A DNA stretch of 32,905 bases. Origin: an uncultured Erythrobacter sp. GTDB lineage: Bacteria; Pseudomonadota; Alphaproteobacteria; Sphingomonadales; Sphingomonadaceae. A program made the translations under genes and the position numbers. Shown here in pieces: positions 32,858 through 32,905 of this stretch (its first letter is position 1; each line of letters opens with the position of its first letter). The notes below the pieces were generated by a model, which saw only the letters and a list, made by a program, of their open reading frames with translations, made no database searches and had not been told where the DNA came from. The DNA is taken from positions 1 to 32,905 of the forward strand of contig CAJXTZ010000020.1 in assembly GCA_913061345.1 (NCBI GenBank), given 5' to 3'.

Positions 32858-32905
32858 CTGTCTCTTATACACATCTCCGAGCCCACGAGACTAGGCATGA
32901 TCTCG
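32858..32905. other. Nextera read-through adapter with i7 index (artefact)
   Basis: CTGTCTCTTATACACATCT (the full mosaic end), then CCGAGCCCACGAGAC (the read-2 adapter), then the 8-base index TAGGCATG, which I recall as Nextera N706, then ATCTCG, the start of the P7 sequence. All 48 bases are library adapter and should be removed. Confidence 0.97.

Noticed and set aside
32285..32872. Minus-strand frame starting MYKRQEEYEAQ at the right end
   Set aside because: It starts in the adapter and is antisense to the second TPM gene.
1..32905. CRISPR array, insertion sequence, prophage or defence island
   Set aside because: No regularly spaced repeats, transposase, integrase, phage or nuclease/toxin genes were found; gene content is core chromosomal.

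Overview
The window is a 32.9 kb stretch of GC-rich, densely coding DNA that looks like one complete short-read contig from an alphaproteobacterium of the Sphingomonadales, most likely Erythrobacteraceae or a close relative. The evidence is gene content and order (DUF2066-hda beside purMN, lptD-surA-pdxA-rsmA, DUF2794, DUF2256-holC-pepA) and a circularly permuted two-piece tmRNA whose tag reads ANDNEALAIAA. The taxonomic call is inferred from gene content, not from a search. Both ends carry Illumina/Nextera adapter sequence (1-16 and 32858-32905), so the two outermost genes are cut by the assembly, not by biology.

Layout. 17-613 is the C-terminal end of an M16 peptidase. 684-1904 (-) is an alpha/beta-hydrolase-OsmC fusion. 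2189-3093 (+) is purS-purQ, followed by a hairpin-rich, REP-like intergenic block. 3336-9133 (-) is glmU, glmS and a membrane GGDEF-EAL protein. 9195-9866 (+) is a phosphoglycolate phosphatase. 9899-12907 (-) is a DUF2066 protein, hda, a serine acetyltransferase and a DUF2794 protein. 12976-16252 (+) is purM, a purN-YjbR fusion and a sulfotransferase. 16263-16518 (-) is a broken NTF2-like gene. 16658-19819 (-) runs pepA, DUF2256, holC, a lipoprotein and ndk, and ends in a strong terminator. 19924-25543 (+) is the envelope/ribosome cluster lptD, surA, pdxA, rsmA. 25540-25962 (-) is a PilZ protein. 26108-29576 (+) is an M20 hydrolase tightly coupled to astA and astB. 29691-29942 (+) is a small membrane protein behind a sigma-54-type promoter. 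About 30080-30418 (-) is the permuted ssrA. 30473-30976 (-) is mscL. 31117-32857 (+) is lemA followed by two TPM-domain genes, the last one truncated.

The genes are mostly core metabolism and housekeeping: purine synthesis (purS, purQ, purM, purN), amino-sugar synthesis for peptidoglycan and LPS (glmU, glmS), LPS and outer-membrane protein assembly (lptD, surA), pyridoxal phosphate (pdxA), rRNA methylation (rsmA), replication (hda, holC), cysteine synthesis, and arginine catabolism (astA, astB). A c-di-GMP synthase/phosphodiesterase candidate and a PilZ receptor candidate are both present. I see no prophage, insertion sequence, CRISPR array or defence island. The most interesting points are the two-piece tmRNA with a duplicated 3' element, an M20 hydrolase that may replace AstE, the sigma-54 site before an uncharacterised membrane protein, the PurN-YjbR fusion, and a hairpin covering the likely ribosome-binding site of the GGDEF-EAL gene.
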